Assembly (NCBI GenBank): GCA_033439265.1
Contig: JAVTVX010000019.1
Span: 8,997,501-9,061,500 of the forward strand
DNA length: 64,000 bases
Source of the DNA: Dillenia suffruticosa
Lineage: Eukaryota; Streptophyta; Magnoliopsida; Dilleniales; Dilleniaceae
Reading direction: 5' to 3'
The notes under the pieces are model-generated. The model was not told the DNA's origin and searched no databases. It worked only from the letters and a program-made list of their open reading frames with translations. The translations under genes and the position numbers were made by a program. Of this stretch, positions 45,141 through 57,179 are shown piece after piece. Each line of letters begins with the position of its first letter. Position 1 is the first letter of the stretch.

Positions 45141-46190
45141 TGCCTACAAATCTGAGCATACATAAGACTCCTCGTGTCGACGCATAAGAAAATTTCTGTA
45201 TTTCCATTTCCTTAAAGTCATTCTTAGGACACTAACTGAGACTAAATTTGTCGACCTTAACCATAAGGGTATCATTTGGTTTGCAATCTTGCATGCCATA
45301 TCTCTTGAGAACCTTTTTGATATACCATTTTTTGTGATAATCCAAGAACATATACTTGCTTCCAAAGAACTTCTGATAAATACAATTGTCGACCAAATTC
45401 ATCTCAAAACCGAATGAGATTACCACTTGATGAAATTTGAAATGCCATTATTGAGATGTTTGCTTGATCCCATAGATGGATTTCTTAAGTTTGTAGCCCA
45501 CATTCTTTGGATTTAATGATACAAAGTTTTCTAGCTGCACATATAAGTCATTTCATTAATATCACCATTTAAAAATGTTATTTTTGCACCCCTCATGTAA
45601 TTCAAGAATGAAATGCACTGCCAATGCCGTTATAGTTTACAAAGAGTCTCTCGATAAAATTGGATAGAAAGTCTGTTTATAGTCAATGCCTTTTTTGTAT
45701 AAAACCCTTTGTGACAAGACGAGCCTTGTATCTCTCCATGTCACCATATAAATCCCTCGTAGCCTTAAATATCATTTGCAACCATTGTGTTTCATACCTT
45801 TTGGCAATGGGACAAGATTTCGTATGTCATTGTCTATCATCGACTTAGTCTTATCATTCATGGCATCAATCCAATTTTGAAAATTAGAACTTTCCATGGC
45901 TTGACAGAAGTTGATTAGATCATCTTTTATCACCCTAATGTTAGCCTCATTTTTTTAAAGAAATACAATGTAGTCATCTGGCGCTATTTTTCTTTTTTCT
46001 CTAGTATATCTCCTTAATGGCATAGGTTCATGAGGTTGTAGGGTTTGTTCTTCTTAAACAACTTCTTGAATAAGAGGTTCTCTAACATTGTCTTGTTCTA
46101 TTGTGTCATGAACAAGATCAGGAATGGAATATTGATCAAAGCCAATAACATTTATAAGAATATTAAAATGTTCTTTTCAAAGACAATGTT
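45141..46190 (-). pseudogene. Copia C: reverse transcriptase, decayed, YVDD segment deleted
   Basis: Minus strand. 45426-45232 reads MVISFGFEMNLVDNCIYQKF, then FGSKYMFLDYHKKWYIKKVL and RYGMQDCKPNDTLM. In intact copies about 50 residues including the catalytic YVDD box separate SKYMFL and the KYI-like segment; here they are directly joined, so the active-site part has been deleted. Upstream (45470-46190) only scattered pieces of the fingers/palm region are readable. Confidence 0.65.
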
Positions 46191-47430
46191 CCTAACTATA
46201 TCTCCCCTACAAACTTGACATTCTCAAAGAATCAAGTATTTTTCAACTCAAAAATTGACTTAATTATGGCATCATAAAACTTGTACCCTCGGATCTTTCA
46301 AAATATCCAACAAAAAAGCAACTCACCATCCTTGAATCTAGTTTCCTTTTATTCGGCCTATAAGGCCTTGCCATAGCTAGACATCTCCAAATGCGTAATT
46401 GCTTTAAACTAGGCCTCTTATCTGTCCAAAGTTCATAAGGGGTTTCAGTAATTGCTTTAGTTAAAACCCTATTAAGGATATATGTTGCAACTTAAGTGCT
46501 TCTCCCTATAGTGCCTCTCGTAAGGTAGAATGAAAAATCATACTTTTCACCATGTCCTTAAACATCTTGGTTTGTCTTTCAACAACACCATTCATTGCAT
46601 GTGAACCTAATATATGGTATTATGAGATGATATCGTATTCCTCTAACAACTTAGCAAATGGTCCTAAGCATTGTTTACCTAAACTATCATATCTGCCATA
46701 ATATTCACCAACTTGTTTAGATCTAACACTTTTAATTCATTTCTGAGTTGGTTCTCAACTTCAACCTTATACTTTTTTATCATGTCCGGCGATTGTGACT
46801 TTTCATTAATGAGATATATATAGCCATATCTAGAAAAATTGTCTATGAATGTTATAAAATATTGTTGACTATTCCATGCAAGCATAGGGAATGGCCCACA
46901 AATATTCATATGTACTTTTTCTAAGATGTCTAAAGTCCGAGTTTGAAATCTCCTTTTATTGGTTTGTTTCCCTTTTATGTAGTTAAGGGGATCAAGAGCT
47001 ACATCAAACACAAGTCTCCCAATTTCCCTTTGGAGATATGACCTATTCTCTTGTGTCATAATGAAACAAAATTCGCATTGATTAATTTTTAGTTTACTCC
47101 TCAAGCACTTACATACATGGATTCATTAAATAAAGCAATTCTATCAATAACATAAAGATTATTATATCCTAATAAAGAACCAGATCCAACCAATTTTGAA
47201 TCATGAAAGAAGTTGAATTTTTGATTTCCAAATGAACAAGAATAACCAGATTTATCCAAAATAGAAACAAAATCAAATTCCATTTAAACTACGGTACAAT
47301 AAATATCTCATTTAGATGCAAATAAAATCTAGTCTTTAACAATAATCTAAGCTTTCCTATTATTTCAACCAAAACCTTCTTACCATCGCCTACATAGATG
47401 TATCTTTTCCATCACTCGACTTTTTTCAAT
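46191..47430 (-). pseudogene. Copia C: pre-integrase domain and integrase, decayed
   Basis: Minus strand. 47283-47101 and 47104-46679 hold the pre-integrase part and the integrase start: DILEKVHMNICGPFPMLAW and QQYFITFIDNFSRYGYIYLI, where VHMNICGP replaces the usual HTDICGP (catalytic Asp lost). Further pieces to about 46380 contain AITETPYELWTDKRPSLKQL-type sequence in broken frames. Dead copy. Confidence 0.75.
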
Positions 47431-47521
47431 TTAGGAAACCCTTCATAGATACACTGATGTGAGTTGTTGTAGCAGAATCCATCCACCACCTATGTCTAGG
47501 AAGTTTTGTAATGGAAGTAAC
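47431..47521 (-). pseudogene. Copia C: protease active-site relic
   Basis: Minus strand, near 47480-47450: VDSATTTHIS in one frame, matching the DSGATxH active site of copia proteases with Gly changed to Ala. Preceded by KLPRHRWW and VTSIT, the latter at the border of the foldback insertion. Confidence 0.65.
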
Positions 47522-48259
47522 CTTGGGGAATTTTTTTTTTAAAATAACATAGATTGGAAAAATATTCAAAAACATAACTTATCCATGTCGAGTATTGAAA
47601 ACTCGACATGGTTTAAAATAGGGTATATCAAATCTTCAAGACTCGACATACTTTAAAAGAAAGGGCATGTCGAGTATTAAAGACTCGACATGCCCTAAAA
47701 AACAATGCATGTTCCCTCTCTCCTTCCCTCTCTCTCTTGCCCTACACCCTCTCTCTCTCCCTCTCTCTCTCTCCCGCCTGCCTCTCCCCTCTCTCTCTCC
47801 CTCCCTCCCTTTGGATTCTAGTCTCCCTCTCTTCTCTCTCTACCTCTCCCTCCCTTTGGATTCCCGCCTGCCTCTCCTCTCTCTCTCTCTTTCTCTCACC
47901 CTTTAGATTTGCCTTGGATTTGCACAAAAACCAAGTCTTGATTTTCTTGCAAATCCAAAGGGAGGGAGGGAGGGAGGGAGGGAGAGATACAGGGCAAGAG
48001 AGAGAGGGAGAGAGAAAGAGAGGGTATAGGGCGGGAGATAGAGAGAGAGAGGGAGAGAATGAGCATATTGAGTCTTGAAGACTCAACATGCACTGCATCT
48101 ATCAAGTCTTGAAGACTCAACATACCCTATTTCAAACCATGTCTAGTCTTCAAGTATGTTAAGTTTTAAAGACTCGACATTGAGTTTTGAAAACTCGATA
48201 TGGATAGGTCATGTTTCGAATATTTTTTCAATCTATGTTGTTTTAAGAAATTTTTTTCC
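47522..48259. mobile_element. Foldback (Mutator-like) element inserted in copia C
   Basis: Two inverted arms of about 180-200 bp (47522-47705 and 48075-48259) share AAAATAACATAGATTGGAAAAATATTC and repeated ACTCGACATG phrases. Between them lie a CT-rich half and a GA-rich half (47710-48058), themselves inverted, giving a nearly full-length hairpin. The copia coding sequence is resumed on each side with overlapping codons for Val-Thr-Ser, seen as GTTACTTCC on one side and GTAACCTC on the other (minus strand), an imperfect duplicate of 8-9 bases as expected for Mutator-like elements. No coding capacity: the long frames are products of the CT/GA repeats. Confidence 0.7.
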
Positions 48260-48271
48260 CGAGGTTACTTC

Positions 48272-49040
48272 TGTACAATGCTCATGCCTAGGAATCGAGA
48301 TTAAACTAACATTGAAGAAACCAAAGTAAGAAATATTCCTTCCGTAGTACGCTATGTGTGATAGTTGATACACTCCTTTTCTTTGCCTTTACATTTGAAG
48401 GATAATGTTATTTGAGTACTCTCCGTCATATCTTGTTTCAAACTTTCCTCTTCCTAATCACTGTGAGAAATGCAATTATTCAAAGACTAAGTCTCTTTTT
48501 AATAGTTATAGCTAAACTGTGTCAGAAGAGATATCAAAACTAGATGTACTAGTAATTCCTCAGAGAGCTCAAGGTTAAGTGTTTCAACTTGCATGTAAGA
48601 TGAGACATCTCTAAGATGTACTCCCTAATATTATATTTACCTTTATAACTCATTGAAATGAGACTTGTCAAGAGCAAACCCATTTTAGCCTTCTTGTTCT
48701 TGTCAAACCTCTTTTCAGTATTCACAAGGAAATCTATAGCCGTTGGAATCTTTTCAGATATAGTGTACATGAATGTTTCTAGAATGGCTCTCTTCATGAA
48801 CATCATACAAATAGGATTTGATTTCTCCCACCTTTCCTTATCACTCTTTTCATCAGAGTTACTCTTATCAGTATGAGGTAGTGGAAAATTAATCCTTAAC
48901 GCAAGGTCATGATCTTTGACTTTAAAAACTATAAAAAGGTTCTTTTGGCATGATTTGAAATTAGAGCCATCCAACATAGGAATTGAGTTGATGTTGGTAG
49001 TAATATTAGCATGAATATTATAACCGAACAAAAAACACAA
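48272..49040 (-). pseudogene. Copia C: gag, decayed
   Basis: Minus strand. Frame 49040-48549 (163 codons) contains SIPMLDGSNFKSCQKNLFIV, DHDLALRINFPLP and then GLLLTSLISMSYKGKYNIREY, the usual plant copia gag order. It ends at a stop at 48549. The nucleocapsid part (48545-48275) is not readable and lies just before the foldback insertion. Confidence 0.72.
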
Positions 49041-50161
49041 AAAAACAAAACACGCTCACATGAATCTTTACACCAAATAATAATAAATTTATTTAGAAAT
49101 AAAACTTATCTCAAGATACTAGGCATTTCATTAATATTTTGTCTTTGATCAAAAATATTCTTATAAGTGATATCTTGGTACAGTAATCAAACACTAATAA
49201 TAAGAACATGTCAATATTTACATAAGTTGTATACATGCAACCGTTGATATTCCAAACAAATTAATTTCTACAAAAGTGATCACTTTGGCAACATGTATTT
49301 CAATAAATTAATCTTAAAATATATAACCGTAGTAATATTTGAATTCAAAATTATATTCATAATTGAATTCCCTCACATAGAAATTGTACATGGCCACACT
49401 ACTAAGCAAAGTTCAAATTGAACTACACTTTGCAATTGGTGAAAACATATTATAACACAATTTCAACATCTCAGTGAAATGCTTCCCAATAGGAATCTCT
49501 CAATGAAATTTCTTCGTAATGTTGGCATACTTTCAATGGAATTTCTTCCCAAGGGATTCTCTCAATGAAAGCACAAAAAATGTTGCATTTAGTTGGTGAG
49601 GGACATGCAACACTTGGGTTACTTCTCATGCAAGGGCTATGAGAAGGGCAAAGATCCTTGGCTTGGTTCTAGGATGGCCGAGAGTGCCTTAGATCCTTTG
49701 CACGGTTTTGGGTTAGGGAGGTTTGAGTCGTTGGTTCAAGTGTTCCTTATGCAAGGTACCAAGATACCCTTTGCACAAGGCCTTAACTTGTAGAGAAGTA
49801 GGCCGAAATAAGAAGAAGATGAAGATGGAAAGAGGAATGGAACTTGCCTTTGATGGGTCTTCAAGGGACACAAGCCTATCATGCAAAGGTGATGTAACCT
49901 AAGGGGTTGAAGCACCCTAAAGCCCTATTCTCTTACTCACACTGGAGAAGAAGGTTTCTGAAGTTTACTTAATATTTCTGAATGATTACAAGAGGAGGAG
50001 GACTACCTTATTTATACTAGAGGGCCGGAAAGGTAAAGGTCCTCAATACTTAGGTCCTTTCATGCTAAAGGACTTCATATGGCCTTAACTAACTCTAATA
50101 ACTACCAGGCAGTTATTGCCCTTATTACAACACTAAAAAGACATAAAATAAATAAAAAAAT
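49041..50161. other. Non-coding flank, unclassified
   Basis: 49041-49470 is AT-rich and could be the leader of copia C, but no primer site was found. 49470-49570 has imperfect repeats of CTCAATGAAATTTCTTCCCAA. 49580-50160 is of more even composition with an LTR-like look (repeated CCTTTGCA and CAAGGG), unclassified. A 66-codon plus-strand frame at 49593-49793 has no recognised motif. Confidence 0.35.
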
Positions 50162-50526
50162 TTATTCAAAATAACAGTTATTGCTTGGAGGGATTGATGG
50201 CTCTTCGGTTGGACAACATGTGAGCTGCATGTGCGTACTAGCGTGCAGCGGTCCTATCTCACTACACTTAGGCCCATATTCTGCCATGCATTCATTGAGC
50301 CAGGGCCCTATTTCATCGAGCCATGGCCCTATTTCATCGAGCCATGATACTATTTCCTCAAGCATGGGTCGGTCTTCTGGCATTTCCTTGCCTGAAGCCA
50401 CCTTAGCATTATGACTTGGCTCATGGTGTGCTGTACCGTGGACTGCATTGCCTTGCTCATGCTGTGGCTTTTGTTGGTGCCTCAAGAGTTGTATCTCTTC
50501 ATGCTCTAATGACTCATAGCGAGGGC
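50162..50526 (-). pseudogene. Unidentified reading frame, C-terminal half (split by gypsy D)
   Basis: Minus strand, open from the border of gypsy D (50526) to a stop at 50162. Gln/His/Glu-rich part (RYESLEHEEIQLLRHQQ) followed by a 7-residue repeat LDEIGPW twice and a third, changed copy (LNECMAEYG). The repeat is visible in DNA as three 21-base units from 50297 to 50359. The frame is in phase with the right flank of the insertion (56587 downwards) when the duplicated AGGGC is counted once. No family recognised. It may be a host gene, or a frame of a larger non-LTR/LARD-type element. Frame openness alone is modest evidence. Confidence 0.4.
50297..50359 (-). repeat. Three 21-bp tandem repeats encoding LDEIGPW-type heptads
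   Basis: Units GAGCCAGGGCCCTATTTCAT(C), GAGCCATGGCCCTATTTCAT(C) and GAGCCATGATACTATTTCCT(C) follow each other without gap. Confidence 0.9.
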
Positions 50527-50944
50527 TATAACACCGACACCTCGGTGTATTCATATTTGTACTCTTTCCCCATTCTATGTATGATATTACTTATGTTCGA
50601 TGTAGAAATTTCACTAAGAAATTTTTCCGATAAAACCGTCCCCAAACAAATTTCGGCTATAATGGCCGGAGATTAAAAACTTCCAAATGACCATTGAAGG
50701 TCAAATAATGAAAAGAGTGGCCTTAAAAAGTGTATGAGAACCTCAAATATAGATAAATATTGCTTTATAAAGATAAATCAAGCATTTCTAGAAAATTTCC
50801 CAAAAAGCCCTAATCGGACGGTAATAATCCCCAGCAAGACTAACTGACCACATTATGATGCGAAATGGACTTAGTTAGACTTAATATGGGGTAAGGGGCC
50901 TAGTGTGTAATTATGGAAAATTTAGGTCAAAATAGAAATTTTAA
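50527..50944 (+). repeat. Gypsy D: first part of the 5' LTR
   Basis: Starts TATAACACCGACACCTCGGT (TG changed to TA) and follows the start of the 3' LTR (52130 onward) closely up to AAATAGAAATTTTAA, after which pol sequence begins abruptly. Confidence 0.9.
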
Positions 50945-52129
50945 CCTATAGACAGTTATTTGTGGTCGGGTATGAAACGGGAGATTGCGGAGTTTATTAC
51001 TCGTTGCCTTGTATGTCAGCAAACAAAGGCTGAGCACCAGCGTCCAGCTAGCACTTTAGAGCCCCTTCCCATCCCTGAGTGGAAGTGGGAGCATATCACG
51101 ATAGATTTCATAGTGGGGTTACCGTGGACTTCGGCACAACATGATGCAATTTGGGTGATAGTTGACCGACTTACTAAGTTTGCACACTTTATCCCGATCA
51201 GGAGTGATTACTTGCTTGAGGCATTGGCATGCCTCTATATTGATACAATTGTGAGACTCCAGTGTCGATAGTATCAGATCGAAACCCCAAATTTGCATCC
51301 CGTTTTTTGCCCAGTCTACAGGAGGGTTTGGGCACTAAACTGAGTTTTAGCATAGCATATCACCCCAAAACAGATGGTTAGTCAGAGAAGACCATTCAGA
51401 CTTTAGAGTAAATGCTTACAGCATGTGTTATGGATTTCCGGGGGAGTTGGGATCGGTATCAGGCGAGCATTGGCATGCCACCTTATGAGGTATTGTATGG
51501 GAGGAAGTGTCGTATCCCATTGTGCTAGGATGTGATTGGTGAGTGGCGACTTACCAATGTTGAGCTGGTAGAGGAGACAAAGGAGAAAGTGAGGTTTATC
51601 CATACATGGATGAAAGCCGCTCAGGATAGATAGAAATCCTATGCACCTCTAGAGTTCATTGTGGGATACATGGTATTCTTGAGAATATCTCCCTTGAAGG
51701 GAGTTATTTGATTTGGGCAGCGGGAGAAGTTGAGCCACAAGTATTTTGAGCCCTTCCGTATCCTTAAGAGGGTCGGAAGTGTGGTGTATAAATTGGAGCT
51801 GCTAGCAAACCTATCTCGTATTCACGATGTATTCCATGTCTCAGTGCTTAGGAGATATCAGCTAGATCCCTCACACATTTTAGAGGCTCCACCAGTTGAG
51901 CTTCAAGAGGACTTGAGCTTACCTGTTCAGCCCGTGGCTATTTTGGATCGACATGTTAGAAAGCTATGGAGCAAAGAGGTTCCTCTTGTTAAAGTTTTGT
52001 AGAGGAGCAACCAAGTCGAGGAGGAGACTTGGGAGCCCGAGAAGGCCATGAGGAGATAGCACCTCCAACTTTTCTCTATATAGTTTCTTTTAGTTTCAAG
52101 TATGAAACTTATTTTTAGGGGGTTAGAAA
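50945..52129 (+). pseudogene. Gypsy D: integrase and C-terminal domain, decayed
   Basis: Frame 50960-51271 has the zinc-binding end CLVCQQTKAEHQR and the first catalytic Asp in WEHITIDFIVGLP, then VIVDRLTKFAHFIPI. After 51271 the frame is broken but readable in pieces: ASIGMPPYEVLYGRK near 51460-51500 (about 60 bases before it are missing), and the post-integrase part FEPFRILKRVGSVVYKLEL and FHVSVLRRYQ (51730-52002). A chromodomain-like end follows, VEEETWEPEKAM, near 52015-52050. A purine tract (TTTTTAGGGGGTTAGAAA) borders the 3' LTR. Confidence 0.88.
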
Positions 52130-55100
52130 TGTAACATCGATACCTGGTGTATTCATATTTGTACTCTTTTCCCATTCTATGTTTGATATTACTGCTGTTC
52201 GATATAGAAATTTTACTAAAAAATTTTTTCGATAAAACCATCCCCAAACAAATTTCGACTAAAATCGTTGGAAATTAAAAACTTTCAAATAACCAATGAA
52301 GGTCAAATAATGATTAGAGTAGCCTTAAACATGTATGAGAACCTCAAATATAGATAAATATTGCTTTATAAAGCTAAATCTGGGATTTCTGTAAAATTTC
52401 TTGAAAAGCCCTAATCGGATGGTAATAAGCCCCGGCAAGACTAACTGACCATATTATGATGCTAAATGGGCTTAGTTAGACTTAATATGGGGTAAGGGGC
52501 CTAGTGTATAATTATGAAAAATTTGGGATCAAAATAGAAATTTTAAAGTTTAAGGGATTTGTTTGCGATACACAATAACCTAGAATTAATCTACTAATTT
52601 TATTTTCCTAAAACCCTAATTTGGACCAACGAGAGCTTTAAGGTCTTGAGGTGGGGCCCACATATTAAATGTGGGTGTGAGTTGTAGAGAGCAAAAGAGA
52701 AAATGGTGGGTCCCACACATATAAAAAAATGAATTTTAAAAATAAGAAAGCTATTAATTAATTAAGTAAAGGAGTGGGAGAGGAAGAGAAAGAGAGGAAA
52801 CGTGAGAGAGGGAGAGAGAGAATAAGTGACTATTCTGGAATTTATTAGTGAAATCCAAGGGTTTTGATCAACTTTGAAACATTTGGATTGTTGAGATTGA
52901 ATTTATTAAAGTGAATTAAGCTTAAAGGAAAAGATAACACAACCTTAGCCTTCTCATTTTGCCAAAAATCGTGAGGAACAAAAGGAAGAACAAAGAAGGC
53001 TTTTTTTTTTCCTTTCTCCAAAAACCGTGAGCTACTCCTTGAAGGGAGACTTGATCCCTTCAACCAATCTTCAATATTTTTACATAGATCTTCTCCTTTC
53101 AAGCCTTAGTTCAATATATCCAAAAATTAGAAGAAGAGAAGAAGGTTTGCTTGGTGATTCAAGGGTGGAAACCTAGAGGTACAAGTGAAGAGATCTATGG
53201 GTTCTTCAAATTTTCTTCAACAACTTTAGGTAAGAAAGCTTCCTCTTGTTCCCTAGCGAAACACATATCAATTTGGAGCCAAAAGGAAATCTCTAACTTG
53301 GTGACTCTTTGTTGACCAAAATTTAGGATCAAAGAGGAAAGGAGAGATCTTTGGAGGAGAGGACTTGTTTGAGGCTTGAGACATCAAATCTTGAGGTATA
53401 AAAAAAAAAAATCAATCAAGTAAAAGAATGCTATAATGTGTGCAGAAAATTTCAGCATTTGAAATGTTTGATGTAAGTCTTGAATGATCACATAATGGGG
53501 TGAGAAACCGTAAGGGAACAAGTACAGAAAAATTCAGAACTTTGGCTATGAAATTGGATGGGTTTTAATGTGATTCTGAGTGTTAAAATATGGATTTAAT
53601 GTACTTGTGTGTGTGCTGGATTTTGGCATTGAAGTATGATGTGTATATATGTATGTAGTGAATGAGTGCATAAAATTTCTGCACTAGTAGAAGCTAAAAA
53701 GGAAGTCATTTTCATATGAAATATGTAGTGAAATGTAAGAAAAAAATGAAATAGGAAAGTGTGCAGAATTTTGTGATGTGTTATTGAGTATATGTATGTA
53801 AAATTGAGACCAAAAGTGTGTAGGAATATGTGTGTATATATGTACGATTAAGGTTTGGTGGTCTGAAATTGAATGAGGAAAGAAAGATTTGATGCAAACA
53901 TTGAACCTTTAGATTTCTGCAAAACAGGGCAAACTGACCAGGCTGTACTCTTTCTATAATAACTTTCTCTGCCCAAATGAAAATTGAGTTCAGTTTTCTG
54001 CATATGACACTAGACTTTCATAGCTTTAAAATGAGATGTGATTCATTGAATTCTGAAGAGAATTGGAATTTTTGTGATTTTTCAAAGTTAGATATTCTGC
54101 AAAAAATACTCTGTTCTGCCCTGTTTTCTACCATGAAGTTGTTCTCAAATTTGAGATGTCTTCTGGTCTAGACCAACCTTAGCCCTAGTTATAAAATTTG
54201 TAGATCTATGTCTTATCCTTCCAACGAGATAAGAATCGCCTCAATCCGACCACTGTGTCAAAAGTTACAGCCATTCTTCTAAAACTCGTCAAACGGTCTT
54301 CCATTTTCCAACACTAAAAACGGTAGCATTGCACATCCAGCCCTTGTTTGCAAAAACTCAAAGAAGAAAAGTTGTAGATCTCCCTCTTCACCACCGGCCG
54401 TGAAAATTTCAGTCAATTTACATGAGGGAATCAAATGTTATACAAAATCTCCCAAAACTATGCAAATTTTCACTCTGTTTTCAGTCCCTGATTAACCGCC
54501 TTCTTTGTGACCTGTTTCAACCCTTTCTGTACTGAATTAAGAAAACATTTCAACATGAAGGTTGTAGGTATATGTGTCATCTATAACATATCCAAAATTC
54601 ATTTGAATTGGAGTTGTGTACGAGGAGTTATTGCATTTTTACTAAGACAGGACAGAGTGGACGTTTGGAACAGAACTGAGACAAAGATTGGTTTTTCTGA
54701 AATTCTGCGATTAGAATCTGAAGAAATGTTCAAAATGAAGGTTGTAGTGCTGTCTCTTAGCTTTAAAAGGAAATAGGAAGCATATGATTCGGAGTTGTGT
54801 AGTAGAAGTTATGACCATTTTCCCATGACTGTGCAAAGGTGCATATGTGCAGAAACCATGAATAATGAACTATAAGCACATGTGTTGTATTGGGGTGATG
54901 AAATGTGTGCTAATTGAATGAATTGTAAAGAATATATGATAAGGATGAAGGAAAAAGGGATAGAGCATGCCCTAGGATACCCTAACCTTAATCTTAGAGG
55001 AAAGAATTGCTAAAATACAACCTAACCTAGTAAGTTCAAATCATGACACGAATCATCATATATGCATGTGTTGCCATGGTAGGCACACGGGTGGTGATCA

Positions 55101-56582
55101 AACGAGGGGAAATACTTTTGACACTTGTGGTACTTGATAGGGAGTGATTGACCCTCCCATATATTATGAGTGAGATTTATTATATTATGTGTCTGATACA
55201 CAATATCATGTTTTAAAATATTTTCTGATGCAAGTATGATTTAATAAATATGTGATGTGAAATTTTCAATGAATTATGAAATGTTTTTGTGAATTCATGG
55301 AGTATCTACAAACATGTTTATACATGTTATATATGTATCCAAACGAGTTTTAAAATACGAAACCATGCCATTGTATTTGAGTTATACATGTTTTATGAAA
55401 TCATCCTTATGGAAATGATTGACATTGCTTGAGAAATCTGGCATGGCACGTGGTTGATTTGATGATGATATTTTACATAGGCCGAGGGCCTTAGCATGTG
55501 ATGATGATAACTTTATGATGGGTAAATCCCATTCCATGGCTACAAATGATGGATGTCTAGGTGATCTATATTTGCACCCGATACGCTTCTGCAGAAGGTA
55601 TCCCACATGACATCGGAAAATGGTAAATGTATTGTGATTCGACACGGCACTAGTCAGGTTGAACCCATAAGGGGGAGGGCTTTGGTGTACTGTAGTCTAG
55701 CACCTGATGAGTTCCGTTGTCGGGGTAGAGAGTTTTTCTAACCTATTGCATACAAAACCCCCGATGTGCCTGTCATTGGTCACAGTCGACCCTTGCCAGG
55801 ACTGATTTTCACATACTCTATTCTAACATGATTTGATTACATGGATGCATATATGTTTGAAATGTATATGAAAAGAATGATTTATGATAAATTGAGCATT
55901 TTACACAATTTCTTACAATATGTGGAATTATTGAGAACTTTGATACTCTATTTTTTACCGACACATTGAACACATGATATAAACCCTCTCACTCACTGGG
56001 TACTTCCTTGATACTCACCCCTCATTTCTTGTAGTGTACAAATATAGCTATAGTGGGACGCGTAAAGACTTATCAGTGCACGAGACTTTTGCTGGAGATC
56101 GAGGCTGTTGATTAGGTACTCGATATGATATTGGGAAGGATTTGCCAATGAAATTGTATAATTGTGTATTGGGATTGTAGATAGACCATTATGTATAAAA
56201 AGGAATGGCTATATGTAAATTTATGTGTATCTTATTGAAACTCTCAATTCTATTCTATTGCAATGAGACATGATTTGTACTATTGTGTTATTTACTTTGG
56301 AAAACGTGTCATGTTCTAGAAGTGTCTTTTAGGTTCACTTGGTACCACCTCTAAATCACAAGAGGGGTAACTAGTGACTGTTCATACCTTTGACAAGGAT
56401 TGGATGATTTAAGGAGATTGTTGATTGTAGTCGGGCTGGCCTATGTATATAGATATATGACAGGTCGATATATGGTATTTGATAGACTTCTGACTTATGG
56501 GGAGGTTCTGCTCATTTGGTTATACAAAGTCAACATCCGAGATAATGGGCGGCCATTCACGGCTCCAGTTCAGGGTGTGACA
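52130..56582 (+). repeat. Gypsy D: 3' LTR (4.45 kb)
   Basis: Starts TGTAACATCGATACCTGGTG and ends TTCAGGGTGTGACA. Its reverse complement starts like the solo LTRs at 14026 and 29734 (GTGAATGGCC and GTCAC(A/G)CCC shared), so all three belong to one long-LTR group. The interior contains no conserved frame. It has GA-rich runs near 52750-52820 and the conserved phrase CTCACTCACTGGGTA near 55990. Confidence 0.88.
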
Positions 56583-57092
56583 AGGGCTATTAGGGATCTC
56601 TACATGCAGAAGTGTTACTTTGCTCATACTTTGCTCGAGCATATGTGGAGACTGCTTGTGACATAGTGCAATCGCATGTGCTAGTTGCTCGAGCCATGGT
56701 GACTCTTCACATGGCACCCTTCCGAGCGAGGGCCTTCTTGATCGCTCTTTCTCCTAAGCAATAGTCTCCTCTACTGCCTTGGGGACATTTGCATATGGAT
56801 TGCTCGAGGTTACATGAAAGGTCGTGACCTTTGCTCGAAGGGTCATGTCCTTTGGCATGGGAGTACTCGATTGGCTCGTGCAATGGCTCGAGCGCTGCTT
56901 GTCTTTGCTTGGGCAGCCATGTACAGTGTTGTGCAATGCCTTAGGGAGTTGCTCCTTGGTGTGGAGGGAGAGTAACTCTTCAGTGCTAACCCTTGGTGCA
57001 CTATGAGGAATTGTGTCCAAGCGAACCTCCCTTGCTTCCTTTGGCATGTGCGGAGTTGCCTTGGCTTGAGCACTACATGTTGCATTGTGCAA
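56583..57092 (-). pseudogene. Unidentified reading frame, N-terminal half (split by gypsy D)
   Basis: Minus strand. Open from about 57092 with one TAG at 56754-56756, then open in the same frame to the gypsy border at 56587, reading ESPWLEQLAHAIALCHKQSP and ending VEIPNSP. It continues in frame at 50526 with RYESLEHEE. Rich in Ser, Thr, Lys and His, no domain recognised. True start unknown. Base composition here is clearly less AT-rich than both neighbours. Confidence 0.4.
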
Positions 57093-57179
57093 TGTTCCAA
57101 TAATGTGTCTGGGGCGCGTGTGGGCGCGTGATTGGATGGCAGAGGGGTTGGGTCACGTGCAACCTGTTTGCTTGCTTCC

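Larger units (their letters stand above)
50522..56587 (+). mobile_element. Ty3/gypsy element D with internal deletion, TSD AGGGC
   Basis: Element 50527-56582 lies between AGGGC at 50522-50526 and AGGGC at 56583-56587. It holds the first 418 bases of the 5' LTR, then directly the integrase region, then a complete 4.45 kb 3' LTR. The rest of the 5' LTR, gag, protease and reverse transcriptase are deleted. Confidence 0.92.

Noticed and set aside
47667..48098. Overlapping frames of about 80-118 codons on both strands
   Set aside because: They are translations of CT/GA simple repeats in the centre of the foldback element, with Leu/Ser/Pro or Arg/Glu/Gly composition only.
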